Positions 17,366 to 26,062 of a DNA stretch of 40,134 nt are shown in pieces. Source of the stretch: a filamentous cyanobacterium CCP2 (GTDB lineage: Bacteria > Cyanobacteriota > Cyanobacteriia > Elainellales > Elainellaceae); assembly GCA_003003615.1 (NCBI GenBank), contig PVWD01000023.1:1-40134 (forward strand), written 5' to 3'. Numbering within the stretch: the first letter of the stretch is position 1; each line of letters begins with the position of its first letter. The translations under genes and the position numbers were made by a program. Under the pieces are notes generated by a model, which was given only the letters and a program-made list of their open reading frames with translations, was not told where the DNA came from and did not search any database.

Positions 17366-19159
17366 TCAAACTTTCTCTGCAACAACTTCCTCATAGCTTC
17401 CAACTTGAACTACTTCTCCATTATCCATTACATAAATGCGATCGCAGTGCTCAATCGTAGAAAGCCGATGAGCAATGATAATCATTGTTTTGTGTCCAGA
17501 CAAAGCCTGAATTGCTTCAGTTACCAAGTTCTCTGTCTCATTATCCAAAGCAGAAGTTGCCTCATCTAGCACCAAGATTTCTCGTTCATGGTATAGGGCT
17601 CTAGCAATGCCAATGCGCTGTCGCTGACCACCGGACAACCTTACCCCACGCTCACCAACATATGTTTTCACTCCATCTGGTAGTTGCCTGACTAAATCGT
17701 CTAGCTGAGCTGCACGAATTGCCCCTTCTAATCTCTTTTGGTCAACCAGTTCTGAAGCAACTCCGAAAGCAATGTTTCCCTCAATCGTATCATCCGTTAG
17801 AAAAATAGATTGGGGGATGTAACCAACTAAGTTTTGCCATGCACGAAGACGTTGATAAATAGAAACACCATCGACGCGGATATCCCCTCTTTCAGGCTCC
17901 AAGAGTCCGAGAATAACATCGACCAATGTCGTCTTGCCAGCTCCAGATTTACCAATTAAGGCAATTGATTCTCCTTTATTAATTTTCAAAGAGATATCCT
18001 TGACAGCAGCCTCATCCGCTTGAGGATAACGATATGTTATGCGATGTAGCTCAATCTCATTGCTGAAGAACATTGTCTGGCTGCGATAGAGGTGAGAAGA
18101 ATTTCTGTCCATACCGCTTTTTAAGTTAAGTTCCCTTTCGGCATCCAACTTCTCAATCTCCTTTAAGTCAAAGCACAGCATGTCAAGAGCATATGCAGAA
18201 ACTTGCAAATTTCCAATTGCTTGAAAAAATTGGCTGGTTGAAGGAATCAAGCGGATTGAAGCAACAGCGAAAACTCCCAAGACAGATGTTAGGTCTTGTT
18301 CTAGATCCCTTAAAGCAAAAGCAGATACAAAAAAAACGATCGAGATGACCAAGGCCGTCTCCAACATGATGCGGGGTAACAACTGGGATGACTGAAACAG
18401 TGTTGCAGAATCCTCAAGAATTTGTGTCTGCTTAATCATTTGTTTCTGAAAATACGGCTCACACCCTATCACACGGGTCTCTTTGAAGCCTCCTAAGGAG
18501 TGATTAATAATCTTAATAATTTCTTTCTGCGACTCCGATGTTCTCTTACCCCACACTCTTGTTCTCTTACCAACGAACTGAAATATCAGCACCAAAGGCA
18601 AAAACGTTAATAAAAGCAGTCCCAAAAACAGGGCACTTGTTCTAAGAAGCAAAATTAAAAGAACGATAGTAACAACGAGATTGGAGATCGCCTGCAAAAG
18701 CTGCAAAAGGCATTGATTGCAAAACTTATTTGTTTCAACAACAATATTGTTAATGAGAGTGGATGTATTTTTGTTGGTGTGAAAGGTGTAAGGAGCAGAT
18801 AGATAGGCACTTAACAATCTTGTACACAGCCTGCCCTTTTGATCGAAGCTGAATTTAATGATGTAGGTTCGGGCAAGAAAATAGATGAGGGATTTGAGAA
18901 CAAAGACGATCGCAATTGCCAGACCTAACAGAGCAATGAATTGTTCAGGCGACCTGATGTTGAGTTGGGAGTAGATGCCGTTTAGCCACTCATTTTGGAG
19001 GATGTACTCCGGCTCAGAGGCCACGGTAATAAATGGGCCAATGAGTCCGATTCCTAGAGCTTCTAGAACGGAGGTTAGGATAAATGTAAGCATCAAGAAA
19101 AACAGGTGTTTCCTTGAGCCTGAGAGCGCGTATAGAACTTTTGAAAGATACTTTATCAC
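17366..19159 (-). CDS. ABC exporter (fused permease-ATPase), PglK/MsbA-like
   Basis: Half-transporter with six membrane segments (residues about 15-310) fused to an ATPase domain. Motifs: Walker A GKSGAGKTT at 403-411, Q-loop GYIPQSIFL, signature LSGGQRQRIGIARAL from 508, Walker B ILVLDEATSALD at 528-539 and the H-loop IIIAHRLST. The arrangement GVRLSGGQRQRIGIARAL and the long linker resemble PglK, which flips lipid-linked oligosaccharides. Since no Wzx-type flippase is visible in the window, this protein is a good candidate for moving the repeat unit across the membrane; lipid or small-molecule export is the alternative. It starts with GTG at 19159. A long imperfect palindrome separates it from cysC upstream. 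Confidence 0.85.
   Translation of the reverse strand: MIKYLSKVLYALSGSRKHLFFLMLTFILTSVLEALGIGLIGPFITVASEPEYILQNEWLNGIYSQLNIRSPEQFIALLGLAIAIVFVLKSLIYFLARTYIIKFSFDQKGRLCTRLLSAYLSAPYTFHTNKNTSTLINNIVVETNKFCNQCLLQLLQAISNLVVTIVLLILLLRTSALFLGLLLLTFLPLVLIFQFVGKRTRVWGKRTSESQKEIIKIINHSLGGFKETRVIGCEPYFQKQMIKQTQILEDSATLFQSSQLLPRIMLETALVISIVFFVSAFALRDLEQDLTSVLGVFAVASIRLIPSTSQFFQAIGNLQVSAYALDMLCFDLKEIEKLDAERELNLKSGMDRNSSHLYRSQTMFFSNEIELHRITYRYPQADEAAVKDISLKINKGESIALIGKSGAGKTTLVDVILGLLEPERGDIRVDGVSIYQRLRAWQNLVGYIPQSIFLTDDTIEGNIAFGVASELVDQKRLEGAIRAAQLDDLVRQLPDGVKTYVGERGVRLSGGQRQRIGIARALYHEREILVLDEATSALDNETENLVTEAIQALSGHKTMIIIAHRLSTIEHCDRIYVMDNGEVVQVGSYEEVVAEKV
17438..17445. repeat. HIP1 palindrome
   Basis: GCGATCGC, the highly iterated palindrome of cyanobacterial genomes, inside the ABC exporter gene. 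Others are at 2262, 30418, 35231 and 37603; all five fall in coding sequence. Confidence 0.85.
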
Positions 19160-19187
19160 TGCATCTTAGCCCTGTCTTTTCATTAAG

Positions 19188-19319
19188 ATAGCTGACTGAA
19201 TTAATGGATAGAATTTAATCATTTACTCTCCAGCGAACTAAGTACCTAAGCAATGTAATTAGCGAATTTTCCCCAGAAGAAAATGTTGTTAATTTCTACA
19301 CCATCTATCAGTCAGCTAT
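19188..19319. repeat. 132-bp long imperfect palindrome between cysC and the ABC exporter gene
   Basis: The outer 12 bases of each end are perfect inverted repeats (ATAGCTGACTGA at 19188-19199 against TCAGTCAGCTAT at 19308-19319). Pairing continues imperfectly inward (ATGG and TAGAA-TTAA blocks, then CATTT-CT), giving arms of perhaps 40-50 bases. There is no ORF. In the leftward transcript it would form a long hairpin between cysC and the exporter. A miniature transposable element or a processing/stability hairpin are the main readings. Confidence 0.7.
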
Positions 19320-19351
19320 ATTTGAGCCATGTTGTTGTATGAGCGGTGTTA

Positions 19352-19903
19352 TCAGTTTAAAGCCACTAATGGCTTAGAAACATAACCCATTTCCGTAAGT
19401 TTTTGCCACACCTTCGACAGGCTTTCTTCTAGAACCTCTTCATGGGTCTGACAATTCACTTCTGGATTTAAAGGCGGCTCATAGGGATCGTCAATTCCTG
19501 TAAACTGTCTGATTTCTCCTGCTCTTGCTCGTTTGTAGAGTCCTTTGACATCTCGCTGCTCGCAAACTTCCAGCGGAGTGCTGACATACACTTCAACAAA
19601 ATCGTTGATCCGGTGGCGCACTTCTTCACGAATTGCCCGGTAAGGAGAAATAGCAGAAACTAGAACAATGACACCATTACGAGTTAACAGTTGAGCGACA
19701 AAACCAATCCGACGAATATTTTCATCGCGGTCTTCTTTACTAAAGCCCAGTCCTTTGGTTAAGTTTTCGCGAACTACATCGCCATCAAGAACTTCGACTT
19801 TGTATCCCTGCTCTCGTAACTCTTGTTCCAACGCTTTACAAATTGTGGTTTTTCCTGCCCCACTTAAGCCTGTAAACCAAATCGTTACTCCACGCTGTTG
19901 CAT
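19352..19903 (-). CDS. cysC: Adenylylsulfate (APS) kinase
   Basis: Phosphorylates APS at the 3' position to give PAPS, the sulfate donor used by sulfotransferases. The P-loop is residues 12-19 (GLSGAGKT). The family's other marks follow: EVLDGDVVRENLTKGLGFSK, DRDENIRRIGFVA, VSAISPYRAIREEVR and the C-terminal GIDDPYEPPLNPEV with the ARAGEI-x-FTG loop. It is a stand-alone kinase (183 residues) without a sulfurylase domain. ATG 19903 is chosen over a TTG two codons earlier because AGAGG is about ten bases ahead. Placed between a sulfate-type transporter and four sulfotransferases, it most likely serves polymer sulfation rather than only general assimilation; ATP sulfurylase is not in the window. 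Confidence 0.96.
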   Translation of the reverse strand: MQQRGVTIWFTGLSGAGKTTICKALEQELREQGYKVEVLDGDVVRENLTKGLGFSKEDRDENIRRIGFVAQLLTRNGVIVLVSAISPYRAIREEVRHRINDFVEVYVSTPLEVCEQRDVKGLYKRARAGEIRQFTGIDDPYEPPLNPEVNCQTHEEVLEESLSKVWQKLTEMGYVSKPLVALN

Positions 19904-20182
19904 TTTCAAATAACCTCTATCAACTTAATGTGAAACTCATGGGGATTCCCCTTTCAAGCAGCTTCAGTCAGGGGTAATACATACCGTTAGCAGTTTTAAA
20001 CCTAAAGAATTTGCATTTGGCTTGCTTAGACAACTTTGACGAATAGCTGTTAAAGTTGTTAAATTTGATGAAAATCATACTGAGTTTCCGTAAGAAATAG
20101 CTAGATAGCTGTGGTAACTTCATCTACTCTTTGCAATTCCTACTTAAGTATCCCGCAACTGAAAGTTAGGATATGTAGCCCG

Positions 20183-21976
20183 CTATTCCAGTCCATAGAG
20201 AAGAATAATCAGGGGTGGCGTAATCAGTGCCATCAACAGGTTTAGCGGTAGCCCAACGCGCACGAAATCCAGAAAGCGATACCCACCTGGGCCGTAGACC
20301 ATTGTGTTTGTCTGGTAGCCGATCGGTGTGAGGAAACTATTAGACGCAGCAAACGTTACCGCCAATATGAAGGCAAATGGGTTGAGATCCAGATTTTCTG
20401 CTACTTTCGCTGCGATCGGCAGCAATAGCACGACGGATGCATTGTTGGAAAGAATTTCTGTGAGCAGGGATGTGATGATAAAAAAGAAGGTTAACAACCA
20501 ATATCCAGAAAGATTGCCCTGAAGGGAAACCAGATAATCTGCCAACCATTGAGTCGTTCCAGACTTGTCCATTGCAATACCCAACGGAATCAAGCCTGCC
20601 AGCAGAAAGATAATGTCCCACCGCACAGAGCCATACAACTCCCCCGGCTTTAAACAGCCTGTCAGTATCATGAGCAGTACGCCTGTAAGGGCACTAACTA
20701 GAATGGGAAACCAATCGAGGGCTGCTACGATGACAACCCCAAGGCAGATGGCAATGGCAATGGGGATTTTGTCTCGGCGTAAGGTTTCCACATCTCGCTG
20801 TTCAATGACCAGTAAATCCTGGCTAGTTTGCAATCCGAGAAAACTTTCCCTTGGCCCCTGCACCAGTAAGAGGTCGCCAAACCGTAGTGAAACTTTACCC
20901 AACCGTTCACGAACCAGTTCTTCCCCCCGTCGGATTGCCAACACGGTGGCATTGTAGCGTTGTCTAAAACGCAGTTCTTTCAGGGTTGAACCAGTCAAGT
21001 TGGAATTTGACAGAATCAAAACTTCAGCGATCGACTCTTCTCCAGAACTCAGGCTTTCTTCGAGCAACGGTTGTCCAAACTGCACATCGGGAAGGATGTC
21101 AATCTCCCGTTCATCTTTAATTTTGAGCAAGTCCTCTCTTCCGCCGCGCACCAACAAAATATCTCCTGCGAGCAGGCGTTTATCTGCCAAAGGTTGGGGA
21201 AAATGAATGTTGTTGCGAATTAACTCCAGAACATCGACATCAAACTTGCGCTGAAGTTGGCTCGATCGCAACGTTTGCCCGATTAGTCCGGAACCCGGTG
21301 TGATAACAATCTCACTGACATAATCTTTCAATTCATAGCAGCCACTAATCCCATCGCTGCTGGGCACTTTGCGATCGGGTAGCAGGCGGGGAGCTAGAAG
21401 CACTAAATATAAGGTGCCAATGACAAATGTAATGATTCCCAATATTGAGAATTCAAATAAGCCAAATGCACCATAGCCCATTTGTTCCGAAAGACCGCTT
21501 GCCAGAACGTTTGTAGAGGTACCGATCGTGGTGATCATTCCTCCGAGAATGGTGGTAAATGATAATGGAATCAACAGCTTAGACGTAGAGATGCTCTGCT
21601 TTCTGCACCAGGTTTCCACAACAGGGATGAAAATCGCAACGACGGCCGTGTTGTTGATGAAGGCAGAGATTGGACCGACGATTGCCCCCATTGCGATGAT
21701 TTGCCGGGTGAGATGTTTACCACCTGCCCGTATTAAAAGGTTACTGACCATTTGAATCGCTCCTGTACGAGCAATCCCAGCACTCAGAATGAACATTGCC
21801 ATTACGGTAATGGTTGCTGAGTTGCTGAATCCTGAAATGCCTTCCTCAGGAGTGACCAATTCTAAGAGCATTAGCCCAATCATCACAGCAATTGCAGTGA
21901 TATCAACGGGCAACCATTCACCAATGAAGCAGATCAGAGCAATAACTACGACGCTCAAAGTCATCGCAATAGTCAT
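20183..21976 (-). CDS. SLC13/DASS-family anion transporter, probable sulfate permease
   Basis: Inner-membrane secondary transporter of 597 residues. Two halves of membrane helices (about 1-200 and 400-597) flank a soluble insert with two TrkA_C/RCK_C-like domains, visible as repeated beta-strand blocks ending ADKRLLAGDILLVRGGREDL and LGKVSLRFGDLLLVQGPRES. The helical halves carry the paired family motifs: FINNTAVVAIFIPVV with TTIGTSTNVLASG, and LSNNASVVLLLPIA with TPIGYQTNTMVYGPGGY. Cyanobacterial and algal proteins of this build include Na+/sulfate symporters (SLT/SAC type). Placement directly upstream of cysC supports sulfate as substrate, though other anions cannot be excluded from sequence. 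ATG 21976 has a modest AGAAG upstream; an ATG four codons later is possible. Confidence 0.88.
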   Translation of the reverse strand: MTIAMTLSVVVIALICFIGEWLPVDITAIAVMIGLMLLELVTPEEGISGFSNSATITVMAMFILSAGIARTGAIQMVSNLLIRAGGKHLTRQIIAMGAIVGPISAFINNTAVVAIFIPVVETWCRKQSISTSKLLIPLSFTTILGGMITTIGTSTNVLASGLSEQMGYGAFGLFEFSILGIITFVIGTLYLVLLAPRLLPDRKVPSSDGISGCYELKDYVSEIVITPGSGLIGQTLRSSQLQRKFDVDVLELIRNNIHFPQPLADKRLLAGDILLVRGGREDLLKIKDEREIDILPDVQFGQPLLEESLSSGEESIAEVLILSNSNLTGSTLKELRFRQRYNATVLAIRRGEELVRERLGKVSLRFGDLLLVQGPRESFLGLQTSQDLLVIEQRDVETLRRDKIPIAIAICLGVVIVAALDWFPILVSALTGVLLMILTGCLKPGELYGSVRWDIIFLLAGLIPLGIAMDKSGTTQWLADYLVSLQGNLSGYWLLTFFFIITSLLTEILSNNASVVLLLPIAAKVAENLDLNPFAFILAVTFAASNSFLTPIGYQTNTMVYGPGGYRFLDFVRVGLPLNLLMALITPPLIILLYGLE

Positions 21977-22447
21977 ATCAGCGTCTTCTCAAATTAATAG
22001 AATCGGTCAGAGAGAACTCACTGTTGCAAGAACCAGATAAACCAAACGATCGCTCATACAAACTCATACAAATGCACTACCTGATGATCTGCTGTGCTGG
22101 AAATGGCTAAAGCAAAAATATCAGACTGTCAATTTTTTGATGCACTGCTCGATGAAATTTTGCTAGCACAAAACCAGCACTGTTGCTTTAGGTTTTAACT
22201 GAGCATATGCTAATTGATCAATTTGAAATAACCTAGTGATTGTTGTTCCTTTCACAAAGTCTTCGCAGTCTATCTAACTCAACTGAGTAAAGACGATCGG
22301 ATATACCCCTTTGTTTCTGACAGACACCAGAAGAGGCAAGCATTGCGTCACCCAAACGGCGGCTTCAACAATGCACGCTGACGATATATTTTAATGCTAA
22401 AAATGATGCTTGGAGAGTAAAAGGGCGTATTCGCAACGCCATCTTAG
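21977..22447. other. Gene-free spacer between the sulfate transporter and a GT4 gene
   Basis: About 470 bases with stop codons in all frames and no recognisable RNA or repeat. A short tandem motif (CATACAAACT / CATACAAATG near 22056-22075) lies in the presumed promoter region of the transporter operon. No hairpin with a U-tract was found by eye downstream of the GT4 gene. Confidence 0.5.
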
Positions 22448-23638
22448 CTAATGCAGCACTTTGCTGTAGGCTTCCAGTAGCTTAGGAGCTTGATGCCGCC
22501 ATTCCAACATTTTCTCCATCCGATGTCGTCCTTCCAGAGACATTTTCTCTCGACGAGACGGATCATTGAGCAATTCTACGATTTTCTCGGCAAAGTCTAC
22601 AGGATTATTGCCTTCCGCATACACGGATGCGCCCTCAGCCGATCGCATTCCTTCAAGTAGTTCAAACTGCACGATCGGCTTACCCATTGCCATGTACTCC
22701 ATGATCTTATTCATGGTTGAGAGATCGTTATATGGCATTTTCTTATCGGGGTTCACGCAGACATCGCAGCTAGAGAGCCGCGCTAACAGTTCGGCATCGG
22801 AAATCCGTCCTGTAAATTCTACATAATCCGCTACTCCTAGTTCTTTTGCTATGTTCTGGAGGTTCTCAAACATGGGGCCGCTGCCAATCAGCATAAACTG
22901 GATATCATGCCGGTTTTGCTCATGAACCAAGTAACGGACAGACTCTAAAAGATAATCAATTCCTTCAGGCTCCCCCATCACGCCAACATATCCAACTAAA
23001 TAACTCCGCCCTTTGCGATAAGCGAGGGTTGGTGGCACAGGCTGAAATCGGGAAAGGTCAGGGCCGCTACGAACGACAAAAACCTCCTCCGGCTTTTTGC
23101 GTCCTCGTGTTAGGGCAATGGTGCGGTAGGATTCATTGGTTGAAATGACGATATCAGCCGTTGCAAATGACAGCCGCTCCGCCCAGCTTAATCCGTAGTA
23201 AAAGAAATCCCGCCGCCCATACTTGGCTTCGTACATTTCCAGGTTAATGTCGTGATGATCAAAGATCACCCGGACTCCATGAAAGAGCTTGAACCAGCCT
23301 GCTACCAAAAATAATAAGTCAGGAGGATTGCAGACATGAACAATGTCAAATCCACGCTCGCGCCAAACCCGATGGGCCAGCCGGAATTCCCAATACAGGG
23401 CGGTGCCGTATTCCCGTAAGTATCCGGTGACTGAACTAATGTCAGGTGGCATTGGATGACGGTAAATATGCACCTGATCAATCACTTCATAATCCTTCTC
23501 GTATCCTTTCCCTTTGGGACAGATTACGGATACTTCATACCCTGCTTTCTGCAAAGTAATGGATTCCATCCAGACACGGCGATCGAACGGAACGGGTAAA
23601 TTTTCAACAATGATGAGTACCTTACCAAGCAATCCCAT
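22448..23638 (-). CDS. GT4-family glycosyltransferase lacking a canonical EX7E
   Basis: GT-B glycosyltransferase. The N-terminal half has VLIIVENLPVPFDRRVWMES and DIVHVCNPPDLLFLVAGW, then FDHHDINLEMYEAKYG; the donor half has GYVGVMGEPEGIDYLLESV and LSSCDVCVNPDKKMPYNDLS. Where most GT4 enzymes have EX7E, this one has NDLSTMNKIMEYMAMGKPIV. The second Glu is kept and the first is Asn/Asp, as in the WcaI-like subgroup of bacterial polysaccharide transferases. The ATG at 23638 overlaps the end of the dehydrogenase gene by 17 bases, so the two are translationally coupled; a transferase using the dehydrogenase's uronate product is a reasonable guess. Confidence 0.88.
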   Translation of the reverse strand: MGLLGKVLIIVENLPVPFDRRVWMESITLQKAGYEVSVICPKGKGYEKDYEVIDQVHIYRHPMPPDISSVTGYLREYGTALYWEFRLAHRVWRERGFDIVHVCNPPDLLFLVAGWFKLFHGVRVIFDHHDINLEMYEAKYGRRDFFYYGLSWAERLSFATADIVISTNESYRTIALTRGRKKPEEVFVVRSGPDLSRFQPVPPTLAYRKGRSYLVGYVGVMGEPEGIDYLLESVRYLVHEQNRHDIQFMLIGSGPMFENLQNIAKELGVADYVEFTGRISDAELLARLSSCDVCVNPDKKMPYNDLSTMNKIMEYMAMGKPIVQFELLEGMRSAEGASVYAEGNNPVDFAEKIVELLNDPSRREKMSLEGRHRMEKMLEWRHQAPKLLEAYSKVLH

Positions 23639-24923
23639 GATAATTCAAATCCTCGACTGGCTGAGTGAAAATGCCTGCTAAATCTAAGACCTGTACTCCC
23701 TTTGGAGCCTCCAGCAGGGCTTGACGGAACTCTGGCGTTGCATGAGTTACAATCACCAACTCCACATCTTCCAACGCCTGCTGATACTCAGGCACTAACA
23801 AGGCTTCAAAGTGGGGAAGGTTTTGGCGAATGTAAGCCAGGTTTGTTCCCATCAGGCGGGCTTCACAAACGGCTTTGTCGTAAATTTTAACGCTGCAACC
23901 TTCCCCCAACAGGCGTTTGACCAGTACCACTGCCGGACTTTCCCGTAGGTCATCTGTATTCGATTTAAACGCCAAGCCAAAAACTGAAACTTTTCTCACG
24001 CCGAGTCGCTGCACCTGGTAAACCGCCAGATCAATTTGAAGTGTGTTGGTTGCAGGAATCGCATTGAGTAGAGGAACGGGGACATCCATCGATCGAGCGT
24101 AGTAAATCAGTGCCCCCAGATCTTTGGGTAAGCAGGAACCCCCATAGGCAAAGCCAGGACGCATGTAAACAGGCGAAACGTTTAGCTTCGTATCCTGCAC
24201 AATTAAGCTCATCACTTCCCGACCATCCACCCCAAAAGCCTTGGCAATCCGACCAATTTCATTTGCGAAACTAACCTTCGCAGCGTGCCATCCGTTTGCT
24301 ACATACTTAACCATTTCTGCAACGGCAGGTTTAACCACTACAACGGGGGCATCTACCTTGCAGTACATTTGTCGCACAACAGCTTCTGCCACAGCGGATT
24401 CTGTGCCAATGATTGTGTAAGGTGGCTGATCGTAGTCTCGAACTGCCGATCCCTCTCGCAAAAATTCTGGGTTGAATGCAAGATGAACTGTGCCAGGATT
24501 AGTCACGCTATCAAATAATTTTTGGCAATGTTCCAGGGTGTTGGGTGGAACGGTACTTCGCAATACCACCGTGTGGGTTGTCCCTTTGCGGCGAACGGCG
24601 GTTGCAATATCCTTACATACATTCCAAACGTAGTTCAGATCGGGTTCTCCTCGATCGGTTGGAGGCGTTCCAACGCTAATCAAAGATGCATCTGAAGCCT
24701 GTATCGCTTCCTCAGTATCTGTAGTTGCTCGAATTCGTCCTGATCTAACTCCCTCAGTCAGCAGCTCAGCTAAATATGGTTCAATGATCGGAGACTCTCC
24801 CCTAGAAATCAATGCGACCTTTTCTGGATTGACATCAACCCCAATTACTTCATGCCCATCTCTGGCGAAACAGGCAGCAGTGACCGCTCCGACATAACCA
24901 AGACCAAAAATACTAATCTTCAT
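23622..24923 (-). CDS. AlgD-like nucleotide-sugar 6-dehydrogenase (GDP-mannose or UDP-glucose type)
   Basis: NAD-dependent four-electron oxidation of a sugar nucleotide to its uronate. The N-terminal NAD site is GLGYVGA (residues 7-13), with DVNPEKV as the adenine-ribose strand; NPEFLREGSAVRDYDQPP (151-168) and the catalytic cysteine at 264 (GGSCLPKD) are in place. Several stretches follow GDP-mannose dehydrogenase AlgD more than UDP-glucose dehydrogenase: WHAAKVSFANEIG (212-224), YMRPGFAYGGSC (253-264), and the terminal GIAW against AlgD's GICW. Donor choice is therefore inferred as GDP-mannose with moderate confidence. AGAGG six bases before ATG 24923 supports the start. Overlaps the following GT4 gene. 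Confidence 0.9.
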   Translation of the reverse strand: MKISIFGLGYVGAVTAACFARDGHEVIGVDVNPEKVALISRGESPIIEPYLAELLTEGVRSGRIRATTDTEEAIQASDASLISVGTPPTDRGEPDLNYVWNVCKDIATAVRRKGTTHTVVLRSTVPPNTLEHCQKLFDSVTNPGTVHLAFNPEFLREGSAVRDYDQPPYTIIGTESAVAEAVVRQMYCKVDAPVVVVKPAVAEMVKYVANGWHAAKVSFANEIGRIAKAFGVDGREVMSLIVQDTKLNVSPVYMRPGFAYGGSCLPKDLGALIYYARSMDVPVPLLNAIPATNTLQIDLAVYQVQRLGVRKVSVFGLAFKSNTDDLRESPAVVLVKRLLGEGCSVKIYDKAVCEARLMGTNLAYIRQNLPHFEALLVPEYQQALEDVELVIVTHATPEFRQALLEAPKGVQVLDLAGIFTQPVEDLNYHGIAW

Positions 24924-25000
24924 AGCGCGCCTCTTATTAACTGATTCAGTGAGTGCAAGGGCAGTTGTTCAAATCAATACGAGCTAAGGGGAAGAACCTC

Positions 25001-25981
25001 CTACTGGGCAGCTCTCTCTCTGAGCGACAATAAACCAAAAGTGGAAACGTCTTTGACAAATCGCATCAACAGACGGTAATTCACCTTGGCATCTAAACTG
25101 CTGGCGATGCGATAAAACGTTTGGGCTTTGCTAGCAGCTTGGGTTGGCTTGGTCAGCAGTAGCCTTAAGATTGAATTGACCCATCGGTTTACTAGCCGGT
25201 TATAAGCCTTTTCAACAGATGCCTTGGGAAGCTCCACATTTTCAGAAATAAATGAGAGCACCTTGTAATATTCTTCGATGTGGTTGCCGTCTCCCCGCGT
25301 TTTGCTTCTCACCGTTTTCCGATGAACTCTGAAATAATTCAACGGCTCAGCGATGTAGGCAATATCAGAAATTAAAAGGATTTTTGCCCACAGCATCCAA
25401 TCTGCGACTAGTCGGAGCCGCTCATCAAATCGACCTGCTTGCTCAAAGACCGATCGCCGCAGCAGAACAGAACTAGCATTGGGAATGGTGTTTTTGACAA
25501 CTAGATAGCGACATTCATCTTTGCCTTGATTCACGTAATCGTGCATCCAGCGTTCTTTATCTAGGTCATTGGTGCGGTAATACAAAGGACGAAGGATTTT
25601 ACCTTCACCGTCCATTTCCATTGACTGGGTGTAGGCGATGCCGACATTGGGATGGGCATCCATCTGCTCTACCAACTTTTCTAGCATTGTGGGATGGCAG
25701 CTATCATCCGCTCCTGCAAAGAGAATGTATTCTCCTTCCGCCAGATTGGCTCCATCATTCCAGCGTTTGTAGGGAAGCCCGCTATTTTGCTCAAAGAAGC
25801 AGGTTTTGATGCGAGAATCGTGCGTATATTGATTAATAACTTCTATGCTGTTATCGGTTGAAGCATCATCAACAATGATGAGTTCAAAATCTGTATAAGT
25901 TTGGTTTAAAACGCTTTGAATTCGTTCATCTAAATAACGAGCATAGTTATAGCTTGGAAGGATAATACTAACTTTTGGCAT
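25001..25981 (-). CDS. GT2-family glycosyltransferase
   Basis: GT-A inverting glycosyltransferase for repeat-unit assembly. It has the start PKVSIILPSYNYARYLDERI, the first aspartate pair in LIIVDDASTDNS, and the metal-binding region LFAGADDSCHP. The acceptor-side WMLWAKILLISDIAYIAEPL with FRVHRKTVRS is typical of the family. The frame extends to a TTG at 26032, but ATG 25981 has GAGAGGG nine bases ahead and begins directly at the conserved strand, so the extra 17 residues are rejected. The C-terminal ~100 residues are helical and not conserved enough to interpret. Confidence 0.9.
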   Translation of the reverse strand: MPKVSIILPSYNYARYLDERIQSVLNQTYTDFELIIVDDASTDNSIEVINQYTHDSRIKTCFFEQNSGLPYKRWNDGANLAEGEYILFAGADDSCHPTMLEKLVEQMDAHPNVGIAYTQSMEMDGEGKILRPLYYRTNDLDKERWMHDYVNQGKDECRYLVVKNTIPNASSVLLRRSVFEQAGRFDERLRLVADWMLWAKILLISDIAYIAEPLNYFRVHRKTVRSKTRGDGNHIEEYYKVLSFISENVELPKASVEKAYNRLVNRWVNSILRLLLTKPTQAASKAQTFYRIASSLDAKVNYRLLMRFVKDVSTFGLLSLRERAAQ

Positions 25982-26062
25982 CGCGATGTTCCCTCTCGAA
26001 TTACACCTTAATGTATCAGTAATAATCAACAATATATTGATTGCAACCTAATCTCGTAGTAG

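Noticed and set aside
20565-20957. 130-codon ORF opposite the sulfate transporter gene
   Set aside because: Antisense to conserved membrane and TrkA_C-like segments, with low-complexity Ser/Arg/Thr composition.
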